64,000 nt of DNA from Rhynochetos jubatus (GCA_027574665.1 CM050650.1:103265086-103329085); one strand, 5' to 3'; shown: positions 51,901-64,000, counted from the first letter of the stretch. Numbers and translations are program-made. Notes: generated by a model not told the origin, from the letters alone.

Positions 51901-54212
51901 CATTCAGTAACTGTCACCTGAATCTATTTTGTCTGCGCTATGCATATTTCATAAGCTTTTAATAAGTCAAGATAAAAAGGATGCGATGAGTGTCAAAGCA
52001 AATAAACTAACCTGGCATCTGAAATTTTGTCATACAGAAAGACCAAACAAAACTCATTTTAGTCTCATTCATTAAAGACCACATTCTTAGCTCAGGAAAG
52101 GAAGCCAAAAAGCAAATCAATAAATAATTAAAGAGAGCCTGCTTCCATCCTCTGATGTTCTAGAGAAGACAAACAGTCCAATTAAGAAGAAATTTTAATA
52201 GCCAAGGACTAGATCAATAGCCACAGTGAATATCATTTGTTCATGGAGGTCCTTAGTGAGCACAAACTGGAACACAGAAAAATAACTGGGCTTCAGAGAT
52301 CAGCAATGACGGGCTCATCAGAAGAGTTCTCCAAGAAGTGACCACTTGGTTTGGGTCTGCATAATGAGCGACAAGTGATAGCAACCTCATCTCTAAACGG
52401 GGTCCTGTAAGGGTTACTCGCAATGTCTTTTAAAAGAGGATTAGCTGTGCGGTGGTTAACGCAACCCCGCCCACCAGGTGATCTGGCTGAGGATTGTCTT
52501 AGGGAGGGTTTTTCCTGGGTGAAGAAGGTGGGGGGTCAGCACACTGGTCTGTTCACCACATGCGTGTCTCAGTTGGCAGCCAAAGACTGGCTGCTTCAGC
52601 CCACACATGTTCCCCGACCATTCGACTGCTGGCTATTTTGGGGTGGGTGTTCACTCTTTTTCCACAGAAAGCACTGAGAAACTCTTGGCTTCCCTCCAAA
52701 GCAGATACACGGCTGGTTTCTTTTTGTACTTTGAAATGTTTTACAAAGGATAAAGCCATTTCCTTCCCATTTCTAAGCAACTCTCGCTAATTATCAAGAT
52801 CCAGCATAACTTCTTTTTCCAATGTGAAAAAAACCTCCGTGATTTTAGAAAAGGTTCTCCCCAGCTCTACACATCCTACGTGTTACAGAGGAGGGTGTGC
52901 CTGGGCAGGAAAGAAGGCAGCGTGCTGCAACCGATAACCACGTATGTGGCTTCGGAGGCAACGTTTTTTCATTCCACCTACAGACCAAGGGTGAAATCTT
53001 GGCCACATGTAAGTTAAGTGGGAATTTTTTTTCATCAACTCCTCTGTTGCTAAGATTTTACCAGAGGAATTTGCGCCTCACTGCAACAGGCAAGTTTAGT
53101 GCCAAAACCCAGTAATTAATGCAAAATACCTCATTCCTTGCTCAGCATTATTGTGAAATATACTCAAGGTTAAAAAAAACCCAAACAGCCCCAAACTGCC
53201 ACTTGCTTTAGAGGAAAGGAGGTTAAAGTTTAAATTTATATTTGCTGCCATGTAAAAATGGGGTGGAAGGATTCTGCTTTCTATAACAATTGCTCCTTAG
53301 TCGAGATATATTTGAGTGTAACGCTAAACACTTATTCTACCTGCTCATTTCCCAGTGTTACTCTCAGCACCGCAGCTTTAAGTTCACCAGTTTTGCCAGG
53401 TTTGAAGTAATTCTTGTACTCGAAACAGAAGCAATTTCAGCCCATTTACATCCAGCCCTTTTGAAAGACTGCAGGAAACTCCCTGGGTGTGGTTAAAGTC
53501 AGTTTAACTTGGCTGGGGCACAATTAGCATTTGGAAGGTTGTGCATAAATACATAGACAAGCAAAAGATGCGTCTGTGTGTTTGTGCTTGGGTGTGGGCA
53601 GAGGGGGCGAATAATTCCTCACCATCACATTTAGAGGATCTGTGTCGTGCTCTGGGATCAGCCAGGAAGAGGACCTGAATGACTCCTTGGAGCTTTTCCC
53701 TTTCCATGCAGCCAGCCTTCTTGTGACCAGGGGGCAGCTTTCTCCCCACGTCTGCCTCCTCTGCAGCCCACGCAGGCCCACCTCTGGCAGTGGGCTGCTT
53801 TGCCAGGGAGCACAGCCAGCAGCTGCAGCTCTTTCCCTGCACAGCCAGCACAGCAGCAGCTGCTTTAATGGGTGCTGGCAGAGCGGCCGCTCCCGTGGGA
53901 TCGCTGTCTATCCAGTTCTTCCACATTTTCAGTTCTCAAGGGCAACACAAGCATATTGGATATTAGAATTCCAAACTCATCACACCCTATTCTTCCTCTC
54001 AAACAATTACTAAGGGACACATTTATTTACCGTGGTGATGTGTTACTTGTACACATTTTCCAGTAGCTTTTGCTGTGTGCTCTGATCTCACTTGTGAGTG
54101 ACTAATTAATCACAGATTTATGCTACTAAAGGGGAAAAAGAAAGTGTTACGACGCTTAGAAGAGATGCAGTCACCCGTAATTTAAACATCTACTCCTGGG
54201 TAAGCAAACATA

Positions 54213-54542
54213 ATGGCTCAGGTGGTCCCTTTCCATACTAAACTCCTGTTTATTCCCAATGAGGAGACTTTTTCCAAGCAATACTATTACATAGATCCAA
54301 ATGGCATGCAAATAAGCATACTCTCAGTATTTGCTGCTACGCTTGCAAACATTTCTGTATTGTGTATCATGTTCAAGTCAAAGGCTGTTGATAGATACAC
54401 TCCTGGGTATCTCTTTCACTGCAAAGTAACTAATCTTGACAAGATCTGCCTTGAGTATGATCATTGTAATGAGCTTTTCCCAAAAAAATGGTTCAAAACC
54501 ACAATACATCAGTATAAACGTCTTTGGAAAAAGCCACGATGA
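54213..54542 (+). CDS. Intact 109-codon ORF of unknown family, one predicted membrane segment
   Basis: I do not recognise this protein. It starts MAQVVPFHTKLLFIPNEE and ends in a basic tail (HQYKRLWKKPR) before TGA. Residues about 34-54 (ISILSVFAATLANISVLCIMF) form one hydrophobic stretch, long enough for a membrane helix, followed by the basic KSKAV. There is no N-terminal signal peptide. Cysteines lie at 51, 70, 79 and 85. An in-frame TAA at 54201-54203 precedes the ATG, so the start is well bounded. The composition looks like real protein rather than low complexity. It lies antisense inside an ARHGEF10 intron, 0.5 kb left of a CR1 copy. No poly(A) tail, target-site duplication or clear splice sites were seen, so it could be a single-exon gene, one exon of a nested gene, an old retrocopy fragment, or chance. 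Confidence 0.35.
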   Translation: MAQVVPFHTKLLFIPNEETFSKQYYYIDPNGMQISILSVFAATLANISVLCIMFKSKAVDRYTPGYLFHCKVTNLDKICLEYDHCNELFPKKWFKTTIHQYKRLWKKPR

Positions 54543-55009
54543 CATGAAGTGAGAACCGATGCGTCATGGAAGCTCGAGGTCCTTAAAAAGATTACTTTGC
54601 TTCTGAGAGATGCAGAGCCCTGAAGTCAGACTAGGTGTCACATAAACTAGAAGCTCACGAATGCTCACATGTAAAAACCACAACCCAGACTGAGAAAGGC
54701 CATGCTCCTGACTGTAGTCCCAGCATTACTGAGCGGTAACATGAAGTTAACGGTACGCTTGAAGAACACGCCAGGTTTGAAGACTACCCTGAAAGACTCA
54801 CAGATCCCAAATTTGGCTTGCCATTTGCAAGCTGGTCTTCGAGGCTGAGCGCATTTGTATTGCTTCCTCCCACTGAGCCATCTGTGTGCATCCAGGCAAC
54901 ATACCAAAACATCAAGTATAATAAAGGGAAGAGATTTGGAAAAGATTCAGTCTTGGGCACAAAAATCACCCTGGATGGGGGGAGAAATTATATATGTGGG
55001 AGGTAAAAG

Positions 55010-56046
55010 TTGCTGTGCCTGAGGAAGGATAAGTGAAAAACTAGATGGATGGCTGGACCCAAAAACTTGTGGTGGAGTTAAAAGCAGTTGGCGGCCGGTC
55101 ACAAGTGGTGTTCTCCAGGGGTCAGTACGGGGGGCAGTTCTGTTTAATACCTTTATCAATGATCTGGACAAGGGGATCGAGTGCACCCTCAGTAAGTTTG
55201 CAGATGACACCAAGCTGGGTGGGAGTGCTGATATGCCTGAGGGTAGGAAGGGTCTTCAGAGGGATTTGGACAGGCTGGATCGATGGGCCAAAGTCAATTG
55301 TCTGACGTTCAACAAGGCCAAGGGCTGTGTCCAACGCTTGAGCCACAACAACCCCATGCAAGGCTACAGGCTTGGGGACGAGTGGCTCCAAAGCTGCCCG
55401 GCGGAAAAGGACCTGGTGGTGTTGGTCAACAGCAGCTGAATATGAGCCAGCAGTGTGCCCAGGTGGCCAAGAAGGCCAATGGCATCCTGGCCTGCATCAG
55501 GAACAGTGTGGTCAGCAGGACTAGGGCAGTGATTGTCCCCCTGTACTGGGCACTCAAATCCTGTGTTCAGTTTTGGGCCCCTCGCTACAACAAAGACATT
55601 GAGGTGCTGGAGCGTGTCCAGAGAAGGGCAACAAAGCTGATGAAGGGTCTAGAGCACAAGTCCTGTGAGGAACAGCTGAGGGAACTGGGGTTGCTTTGCC
55701 TGGAGAAGAGGCGGCTCAGGAAGACCTTATCGGTTGCTACAACTCCCTGAAAGGAGGCTGTAAGGTGGGTGTTGGTCTCTTCTCCCAAGTGACAGGACAA
55801 GAGGAAACTGCCTCGTTGCACCAGGGGACGTGTATATTGGATATTAGGAAGAATTTCTTCACGGAAAGGGTTGTCAGGCATTGGAACAGGCTGCCCAGGG
55901 AAGTGCCACAGTCACCATCCCTGGAGGTATTGAAGAAACCTGTAGATGTGGCGCTTAGGAACATAGTCTGGTGGTATTAGTAGTGTTTGGTTAACAGCTG
56001 GACTTGATGATCTCAGAGGTCTTTGCCAACCTAAATGACTCTATAA
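55010..56046 (+). mobile_element. CR1 LINE fragment, longest copy, with FADD motif
   Basis: This copy of about 1.0 kb starts near GATGGCTGGACC and includes the GTTGGCGGCCGGTCACAAGT and TTCTCCAGGGGTCAGTACGG segments. In frame it then reads FADDTKLGG (catalytic motif at 55197-55208), [20 protein letters not shown] and [10 protein letters not shown] frameshift near 55432 breaks the ORF, and the frame resumes with [20 protein letters not shown]. The 3' end, near AATGACTCTATAA, has drifted from the usual ATTCTATGA repeat. It is 5'-truncated, inactive and antisense to ARHGEF10. Confidence 0.95.
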
Positions 56047-57699
56047 CAAACTGGTACTTGTATAGAGTTTTGCACTTAGAAAAAATAATAAAAAACCAGG
56101 CCCCTCCCGCAACATTTAAGTCTACATTTAAACCCAAGAAGCTTGTACAGTGTTCTGAAAAGCAAAGCATCATGATACCAGATGAATGAATTCTTGATTA
56201 GCTTATAATAAACTGAACAGATTTCACGAGTTTGTTAACATGTTTAGGTTGAAGTACGATGATGTGCAGTAATATATTTAAAACTACTTAAGTGCAGTCA
56301 CAACTGTTCGGTTGTTTTGCTTTAAATGTGACTTTGATTGTCCTGGAAATGTTTCACTGTTTTTTTCATTAAGTAACAATAGGCTGACAGCATCCCACTG
56401 CTCCGTTTAAGATGCTCACCTCTAGGAATGATAGACAACATTACACCTGAAGTAAAATATTTTCCTATTCTCTCAAGATCTTGATAATTAATTTAAAAAA
56501 GGAAAACCAGAAACCATTAATAAGGCCCAACGTTCAATTACTGCAATTGATGAATACTTCTCCTATACATGGTACTGGATCCTGCTCCTACAGATACACA
56601 AAACACCCAGGAGAAACACCTTACAGCTGCTCTGGGGAAAAGAACTTGTCAAATAGAGGAAAAACGTACTCCCTGAGGAGGTCTAGTAGAACAAATTTTC
56701 TCAGTGCAAGTAGAAAGAACGACCTTAATGTGGCATTTTCATATACAAGCAATCTGTTTCAGCAACAGATAAACAGAACTGCCAAAAAGACCATGACTAC
56801 AGGGAATACCAGGAACACTATCATTCATTTAGCAGTTGATACTGATGCCCACTGTTAAGTGTTACTCCCTTTCCCTTTACAAAACCCTTTGCACCAGAAC
56901 ATCTAGCTTTCACTGGAAGGCTGGTGACGAGGATCCCCTACTGCACCAAAACCTTCCCTTGCAAAGAGCTTGACAAATCCAAGCACCAGCTGTACACAAG
57001 GGAAGTGCCTCCACACCTCGGGTCCCTTCTGCCTGGAAATTCTGTATGAGTGTAAAAGCCAGTGACAAAGCAGAGGAGATTTTATTTTTAGATGCTGAAC
57101 TACAAGCTTCCTGCACGTTGTGTTATGTAAGCAAAGGCCTTGACAGCTCCTCCAGCACCACCCTCCTCCTGTTTGTGTCTTTCCACTGGCTCATACTGTT
57201 CCCGTTTCCATAGACACCTCCAAGAAGCATGCGGGTGGGTTATGTTTTCTGATTTCTCCTTTACAGGAGCATTTTAATAGCCAATTGGAATGTCAGTAAA
57301 ATAAATAAAAAATTAAAAAAAAAAAAGAAAAGGTAGTCTTGTGACGCCAAAATCCTGCTTTAAGACCTACACAAGCCCGCAGGCCAATTTAACGTTCATA
57401 AGAAAAAAGCCAGACTTTCTGCCTTACCCCTGTTTGTTCTTTCACGCCAAGTCCAATGCGCCACCTCCACAGTTACATACTCCCAAGAAATCTGAGCCAC
57501 TTTAGCTCAACTCCACCTCACCTGAGGTTACATCAGACTCTCGGGTCCAAACTACACAAATATTTAGAGAGTGGTACCAGTCTCCAGGTTTAAAAATCAA
57601 ATCAAATGGGAAGTCAGGAACGATCTCAGAAAACAAGAGCTTAGTTGGCAGCTATCAATGACAAGCTGAGCAGCTACTCGCACGTAGCTTTGCAGCGTA

Positions 57700-58000
57700 A
57701 CCCTAATTAGGTTTAGTAATCTAGTGCAGAAAGAAGCAGCACAAACACGTACATTGCTTAAGTGATAAGCAATAAACCCCTGAGATTATTAGAACATAAA
57801 CTATTATTCAGATATGGGGTAATTAAACTTAATTACTAATACAGGCAGGACATATCGTCAACCAACATGAAGAGCATTAACAGAAACATGAAATGACATT
57901 ATTCAGTCTAATCATACTTTAATCATATAAGCACCTAAAGGTAATCTTTATGAGCTTAATTATTGAATCTGATAATCTGAGCCTCTAAAACTCTTTAATG
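57700..58000. promoter_or_regulatory. AT-rich motif block, possible conserved non-coding element
   Basis: The block is dense in homeodomain-type cores (CCTAATTAGG at about 57703, an inverted pair GTAATTAA/TTAATTAC at 57819-57836, and TTAATTATT near 57957) and repeated AATCATA and TAATCT words. It has no transposon signature and is not simple repeat. Enhancers near vertebrate genes often look like this, but conservation cannot be seen from one sequence. Confidence 0.3.
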
Positions 58001-61000
58001 TATTTATTCTCACTGCCATGCAAGTCAGAGGAGTTCTTCAAGTCCTAATCACAAAGAACCAAGTCACACATGCCACCCAGTACACAAAGCAGAGCTGGGA
58101 AACAAACCTCCCAAGTCTCAGCTCACAAAGTATTTTTAACATGCTTCACCTCCCTGTCAGCTGTTAATACCTTGCTCTCAGCTGGTAATTACATGAATAC
58201 TGAGACCTGCCTTGCTATATGCTCGTCGTATCAGATCTGAACACCAAAGAAACAGGCTGCACAAAAATTACAGTCCAACCACAAGGCTGCTTATTATTAT
58301 GGCTTGAGCAATGCGAAGATACAATTAACAGCTTGCAACTGCAAATACTGAGTAAGGTATTAAATTCGTAGTGCTATACCGTTTGAGAGGAAAATTGTGC
58401 AAGAGCACCGAGGAAAGACAAAGTCTCTTGAGAGGGTGAGAAGTAGCTCATATATTCAGAACCTGGCTTCAGGATTATATTAAACTCCAGGTAATCCTGA
58501 CCATGCAGGGATTTTATAGATAAAATGCCATAAATATTTTTCCTGCTGACAGGAGCAGCTGTGATGTGCCAGAGATGAAGATGGAATAGAAAGTAGTAGG
58601 GAGAAACAACAGAGCCTGGATTATGCTGACAAGTGTGGACCCCATAGCCCAACTCCTCAACAACACGCTAGCCAGGACAACAGTTATGTCCCTACCTGGA
58701 CTGCAGGTACAGATCAGAGGAACTCCTTTTCTTGGCACTGTTCCCGCAAGGAAGAAAAATCCTGGAAGCAAAGAGACTTCAGAATGAAAGAAAAGGTACC
58801 ATGGCCCTTTCCTCTCACAGGTCCCAGAGAAGGCGGCTGAGGGCAGCATGGACCTGGAAGCCCTCGCCCTTCCCTAAAGAGGACTTCTGGGGTTCGTCAG
58901 CATGGGCACAAAGGGTGAGAGATGAACTGGATGCGAGAAGATAAACACGGACAAACCGGTAGTGAAAGCAGACGTGTGAAGGCGTTTAAACAATGAAAGT
59001 ACTGCAGGGATCTCAAGACAGGTCTGCAGGTGACTGTAAACTGGCCAAGCTGCCACAGGTTTACACTGGGGTTCCCACCTGCCTGACTATAACAACTCGT
59101 GGAAATCACACTCTGAGGAGCTTACTTCTCTCACTTGCTTATAAGCTAGGTTTCTACTCATTTTACTACTCCGTGTCAAGATGTGGATGAGACCCCTGGC
59201 AACACAGAAAAAAGCTTATAGGAGGTGAACATCAAGCCCTGTGATCACTATAAAGAATACGAAAGGATGAGATTCTTCTCTTCACCTAAGTGAGTGGGAC
59301 AAACATGTAACGTAATTTATTCTATGCCTAATCCACCAGCTAGAAGCATACATCTGCTTAACAAGCAAACTATTTAATGTCACCTGGTTTGCTCAGTTGA
59401 ACAGGGTGTTTGGAGTCAGATTTATTTAAAATCTCTGGTCTTTTGTTCACATATATCAATGACTGTTTACATTTATGAGCGTATTACATCTCCTTTAGTG
59501 TACAGTACTATTTTAAATAGCTTTAAAATAAAGATTTACATTACTACTCTGAACATATGTCACAGAGATGAAAGTTAGTTCACCTAGCAATTCATGCCAC
59601 ATCATCCTTTTTAAAAAGTCATCACCAATGCTAGAGTTCATAAGCCACCTAACATTTAGTCTTGCTTACTCTGGACATTGTATTACCATTGTCCAGCCTT
59701 AAAGTGATGGTAAATCTGACTTCTTTTTTTTCCCTTCCCCAATTCTGTATTTCTCATTAGACAAACCAGAAAAAACCCAGCTTTAATGGCAATGGCTATC
59801 ACAGCACCACAATTTCTGTTTTTGAGAAGAGCTGTCCTTCCACTGAGTAAGATGTTGTCAGAAACAAAAGTGCACACTGTAGCCCATCAAACATCTTGTT
59901 TCCTTGGAAACACTCAGAGACCTACACAAAGTGACTGCATGAAGCAGACAGAAACCCAGAAGAGAGGAATCATGCCTGCACTTCAGTATTGTGTCACTAC
60001 TACATTTGACAACAAACAAAAACCAGAGATCAAAACCACAGACAAGTGGAAATGGAGTTCAGATGCACCCCTGGAAATCCAACCAGGAAAGGGGAGAAGC
60101 CATGGTTTAGCAGTGCTGAGGTTTGATCCCAGCTGTGAGCTGTAAACCTGTGAAACCAAAACTAACATTAAGACGCAGCCATAAACATGCTGAATTGTTT
60201 TTCTCATTTTACTGTTATCTCCCACGCTCATCACTGCATGATATATAGTACAGATGGGTCTTGCTAATTTTCTCTTTCAGCTTTTAGCCATATGGCTCAA
60301 ATTAAACGGTTCTTTGCTTAAGTAATAGCCTATGCTGCGTACGGCTCCTCACCAACATCAGCAGCAGCACAACACTGCCGACAGGCACTGGTTTCCCACC
60401 CTGAAACAGCAGGATGCTTAGCCCTCTCCCTCGGCATCTCCAGTGCCTACAGTCAGGTCTCCTTAAATAAAAACACTGAACAACTTTCACAGCTCCACCC
60501 TTTTCGTTCTTGGGAACCAGCAAACAGACAACTCGGGGTGGTCGCTGTCGCTGCGGCACCAGGGAGGCATTTGTCTCGGCACAGAAACTGCGTTTCAAGA
60601 CTCATCAACAGTTTGCCGTAAGCGCTGCAAACTCGTAACAATACGTGCCAGAGGTCTAAGAAACTGAAACTCTGGCCAATATATTTGACTTTTGCTCCTA
60701 TGTTCTCCTTTAAAGGGCAGTGAAATACATGTATTTCCAGTGATTCTGCGTATAGATGGGTGATTTGAAAGTGAAGGTCAACTACTGATGCTTCAAGAGA
60801 GGAACACAGTACATTTTGATGAAAAGTTAGAAATTTTCCTTTGACCATACATTTTACATGTTTTTAAAGAGATATTTTAAATATGTTATATTAATGTGAC
60901 ATATTAAAAAAAGTTATATTCATCACTCTTTCACCCCATCCTCTTTGTTATCAGAAGAACAGAGGTAGAATTTAATTTTCTTGGTGCCCTCCGATAGATT

Positions 61001-63411
61001 CAATCCAGTTTCTCACCCTTTTTGACTGAACAAATATAATTCACTAGCACATAGTAAACTTCATCAAAAGCCAACAAGAAAAAATAAACTCTAATAAACC
61101 AAGAAGCAAGGAAGCAGCCAGCAGACAAATCCCTTCAACTATTAAAGATCATACAGGATGAAGCAGCAGATATTAAGAAAAAAGATAACATCAGAACATG
61201 TGCATTAATTGCTTCAGATGCTTACAGCATCTAAAATAACAAATAAAGATAGAAAATTCACACCAAAAAAACCCAACAAACTAAACAAACTAGCAAGAAC
61301 CTAGTATTTGAATAGTCACTGATAGTCTTTCAATTCCTCAATACCATGATTATCAAAGGTACCAGTTTACCCACGGGCATGTTGAAGTCATCTGTTGACC
61401 CCATTAGGATCTCCCCAGACACATTAGCTGTCTGAGGTGCTTTGAGTGTTTAGGGTTCACACCCAGAGCACAGCATATTCTATACTTGGGGAAAGTGAGG
61501 GACAGGAGTAGCAAGGCTCACCCACAAACGTACAAGCAAGCCCGTAACAGCGCATCTACTAAAATTCAGGAGCTCTTAAACCTGATGTTCATTTCTCTGG
61601 GTCCATAATAAATGGGTGAGCTATAGCTATCTCAGATAAGGGAAAAAAAGGAAGAAGAAAGGAAAACCAAATCAATACCTCAGGTGAGAATGCTGAGTCC
61701 TTTACTTTCAGCAGTACACAAACAGAAGAGGTGAAATCAATGTCTATATCAACACAACCGTGTGGAAGAACAGAATTCACTACTTAACATTACATAAGGA
61801 AGACATGTACTTAAGCATCTCCTTTTGAGCTTTTCAACCATTTATAACCTAGGGTCATTCCCCCATATTACATAATACTTCTGCTGAGTTCTCTTCGGGT
61901 TATTGTTCCTTCCACTTAGCAACCTCATCTACCATTACAGTAGTTTTCATATCTTACCATAAAAACAAGCGAAATGCTCCCACAGCCCCCTAAACCACGC
62001 TTCAAATACCTCTTACTGAACTCCATTACACAACACAATTCTTCCAGCACAAGTAAATAAAAACCAAGAATATACAACTTCCTATTCATACCAAAAATAT
62101 TCCTCTTTTCCTATATTAATTCAACTTTTCCATACTATGAACATGTCTGTGCTTCTGCACATGGACCGATTGGGAATGAGAGGAGAACAGCAATAGCCTG
62201 CCAGAAACAGCACATGGATTTACAGAGGAAAAACTTTTTCATCTTTCTGCAAATGGTCCTACAAAAGAAAATTGACACATCAGGCCTCTTTGGCACAGAG
62301 AGTTAAGAGGACTATTTCCACAGGAACTGTCCAATGGAGATGCCAGAGACTCACAAACTTTCAAGTATGACTAACTCCAATACATGCACCAGGACTTCAC
62401 CTGATTTGCTCGGACAAATGTGATCCAATAAACCTGCTATTTTTTTCTGGAGACTGAGAATGTGAAACGTTTTCTGCTTTAAATATTGTTACAGGAAGCA
62501 AACACAAGTTGCCATTGCACTCCACTAGGAACTAATATTAGAACCATATAAATAAAGGACTCTGCCAAGCAGCTGAGACTTCAGTCCTTCTCCATGTTCA
62601 CAGCTAAAGAACTCATAGTCCACCTCTGATGCTAGGGGAGAACAGGAGTAAGGCAAAAGCACATCAAGAACTGAGCAGCATAGCAGAATATGCTCTAGGA
62701 ATATTTTCCAGCTTTCCCACACACACACTCAGACCACAAAGTTTTTTCTACCAGAAGACTAAGGGTTTAAAAAAAAAAAAGAAAAAAGACATGGACTTAA
62801 CAATGCCTAAATGTGTTCTCCTCTAGAATTCAGAGACAAAGGGCTGGTACGCAAAGCAGAAATGGGTAGAAAACTGCAAATTGATGATTTTTGCCAAGTG
62901 AAAACCGAATTCACACAGCCTTTGCTTTTCACCTTATAACAGTACTAAAGCATGCCCTTGGTTTATATGTAGTCATAAAGCCTTTCAACCTTTCAGCAGG
63001 TGCATATTACAGCTTGTAACGAGATGTATTCAAATTCAGCTATTAATTTCTCTGTAGCACCCAAGGTTTCATCTTTAAACTATGCTATCCTTGCTTGCAG
63101 TGTCGCTGAAAGCACCAATTGTGTTTAGCCAATAATAAATAGCAAGATATGCTTATGACAGTTACTCCCTCTTAAAAAGGATTTTGGCAGAGAAAAAAAG
63201 AAGTCATGATGGAAATGTAACTAATAACCAGTAATCCTCGCAAGGACACAACCAGAATCCATCAAGAGTCCTTGCTAATCAAAGCAGTAATGTGAGAACA
63301 TCAACCTTACAGGGGTCAAGTACTTAACCTGGTGTGCTGCGATACAAACCAAACCTTTGTCAGTCCTCCAGAAACTAGTGATGGTAAATGGTATGAAATA
63401 AGGGGTGGGAA

Positions 63412-64000
63412 TGTGCTGGGTTCAGTCAGGAAAGGGCTAACTCCCTTTACTCTGGTTGCCAGGGAACTCTGTTGCTGGACAGTAAGTGAAAACATTGATA
63501 AGGCCTCAGCTGGTGCTGGGGATGGCCTGTACTGAACTCAAGGTCTTTTGTCCGCTTCGGATACTGTAGCTGACCCAGACTAACCAAGGAAGTATTTCAT
63601 CCCATAGTACGTCATGTTCCGGTCTCTTTGGGTGGGGAAGAGGGTCTGGTAGCCATCACTCTTCCCTTCTCTCTCTCTCCCTTACTCCCTTGCTCGTCTC
63701 TCCGGGCACTTGCTAACCCTCCTGTGTTAGTTGCTTTGCCAACTCCTGTGCTGGCTCATTCGTGTGGGAGCTGGTGGATTGTTTTGAGTTTTCTGGCCGT
63801 GTTATCAGTGATAAAGTTTGCTTGGAATCTGCTGTGTAGGCTCCCGGGCTCCGGTCCTCAGGCCGCGGCTCTCAGGCTGCGATCGCTCTCGGGCTGTGGG
63901 TGTCGGGCTTTCTGGGTCTGATTTTCATCCCTCAACATCTGGGTGTGCATTGGTCAGTGGATGGTGGGAAACTGTAACATATTGTATCATATTGTACTAT
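63412..64000 (+). mobile_element. Avian ERVL-like long terminal repeat (reaches window edge)
   Basis: It starts TGTGCTGGGTTCAGTCAGG and has the order of segments known from avian ERVL LTRs: AAACATTGATAA, CAAGGTCTTTTGTCCGCTTC, AGCTGACCCAGACTAACCAA, then a CATCCCATAGTACGTCATG segment (CRE-like core), followed by a purine-rich GTGGGGAAGAGGG segment and a GC-rich 3' part with repeated GGGCT units. The 3' end and any internal viral genes lie outside the window or are absent, so it may be a solo LTR. No coding sequence is visible. Confidence 0.65.

Larger units (their letters stand above)
48984..63411 (-). other. Part of a long upstream ARHGEF10 intron
   Basis: I looked for the preceding PH and DH exons on the minus strand and recognised none, so this is probably one intron of at least 15 kb. 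Outside the CR1 copy (about 55010-56046), the ORF at 54213-54542, a GC-rich patch at 53640-53910 and the AT-rich motif block at 57700-58000, I see only unremarkable sequence and A-rich runs (for example 57300-57332 and 62770-62787). A weakly diverged exon could have been missed. Confidence 0.55.

Noticed and set aside
53504-54013. Overlapping ORFs of 140 (minus) and 123 (plus) codons
   Set aside because: Both sit in a GC-rich patch, with repetitive Ala/Ser/Gln composition and no recognisable domain.
1-64000. CRISPR array, tRNA, rRNA or prokaryotic operon
   Set aside because: No regularly spaced direct repeats, no cloverleaf-type sequence and no polycistronic coding were seen. All evidence points to a vertebrate nuclear locus.

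Overview
The window reads as a bird nuclear genome. Several CR1-type LINE copies carry the avian 3' end (ATTCTATGA-like repeats), the right edge holds an avian ERVL-like LTR, and the main gene is split into vertebrate-type exons with GT-AG introns. No bacterial-type gene organisation, tRNA, rRNA or CRISPR array was seen.

The main gene lies on the minus strand. Eleven exons between 48983 and 11661 join in frame with no stop codon to give the C-terminal 628 residues and stop codon of ARHGEF10, a Rho guanine nucleotide exchange factor. The exons encode the end of the PH domain (48983-46518), then the WD40-like beta-propeller and a Ser-rich, basic tail ending in VWQIPLLNI. The N-terminal region and DH domain were not found and should lie beyond 64000. 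Splice sites were set by hand from GT/AG signals, reading-frame continuity and family similarity. Several exons are too short or too poor in ATG to show up as ORFs.

Layout: 1 to about 700 is a CpG island with a minus-strand splice donor at 104/103, probably the promoter and first exon of the next gene to the left; human synteny predicts KBTBD11. 700-11188 is gene-poor spacer. 11189-11660 is the likely ARHGEF10 3' UTR. 11661-48983 holds the ARHGEF10 exons, with introns carrying CR1 copies at 14.7, 16.4, 32.0, 33.8 and 35.2 kb and a possible one at 42.2 kb. 48984-63411 is part of a long upstream intron holding a CR1 at 55.0-56.0 kb, an intact antisense ORF of 109 codons at 54213-54542 and AT-rich possible regulatory blocks. 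63412-64000 is the LTR.

The items most worth a second look are the unrecognised 109-codon ORF with one predicted membrane segment (54213), an exon-like open block antisense to ARHGEF10 (23059-23162), and two opposing splice donors 10 bp apart in the CpG island. Nothing in the window demonstrates a new biological system.
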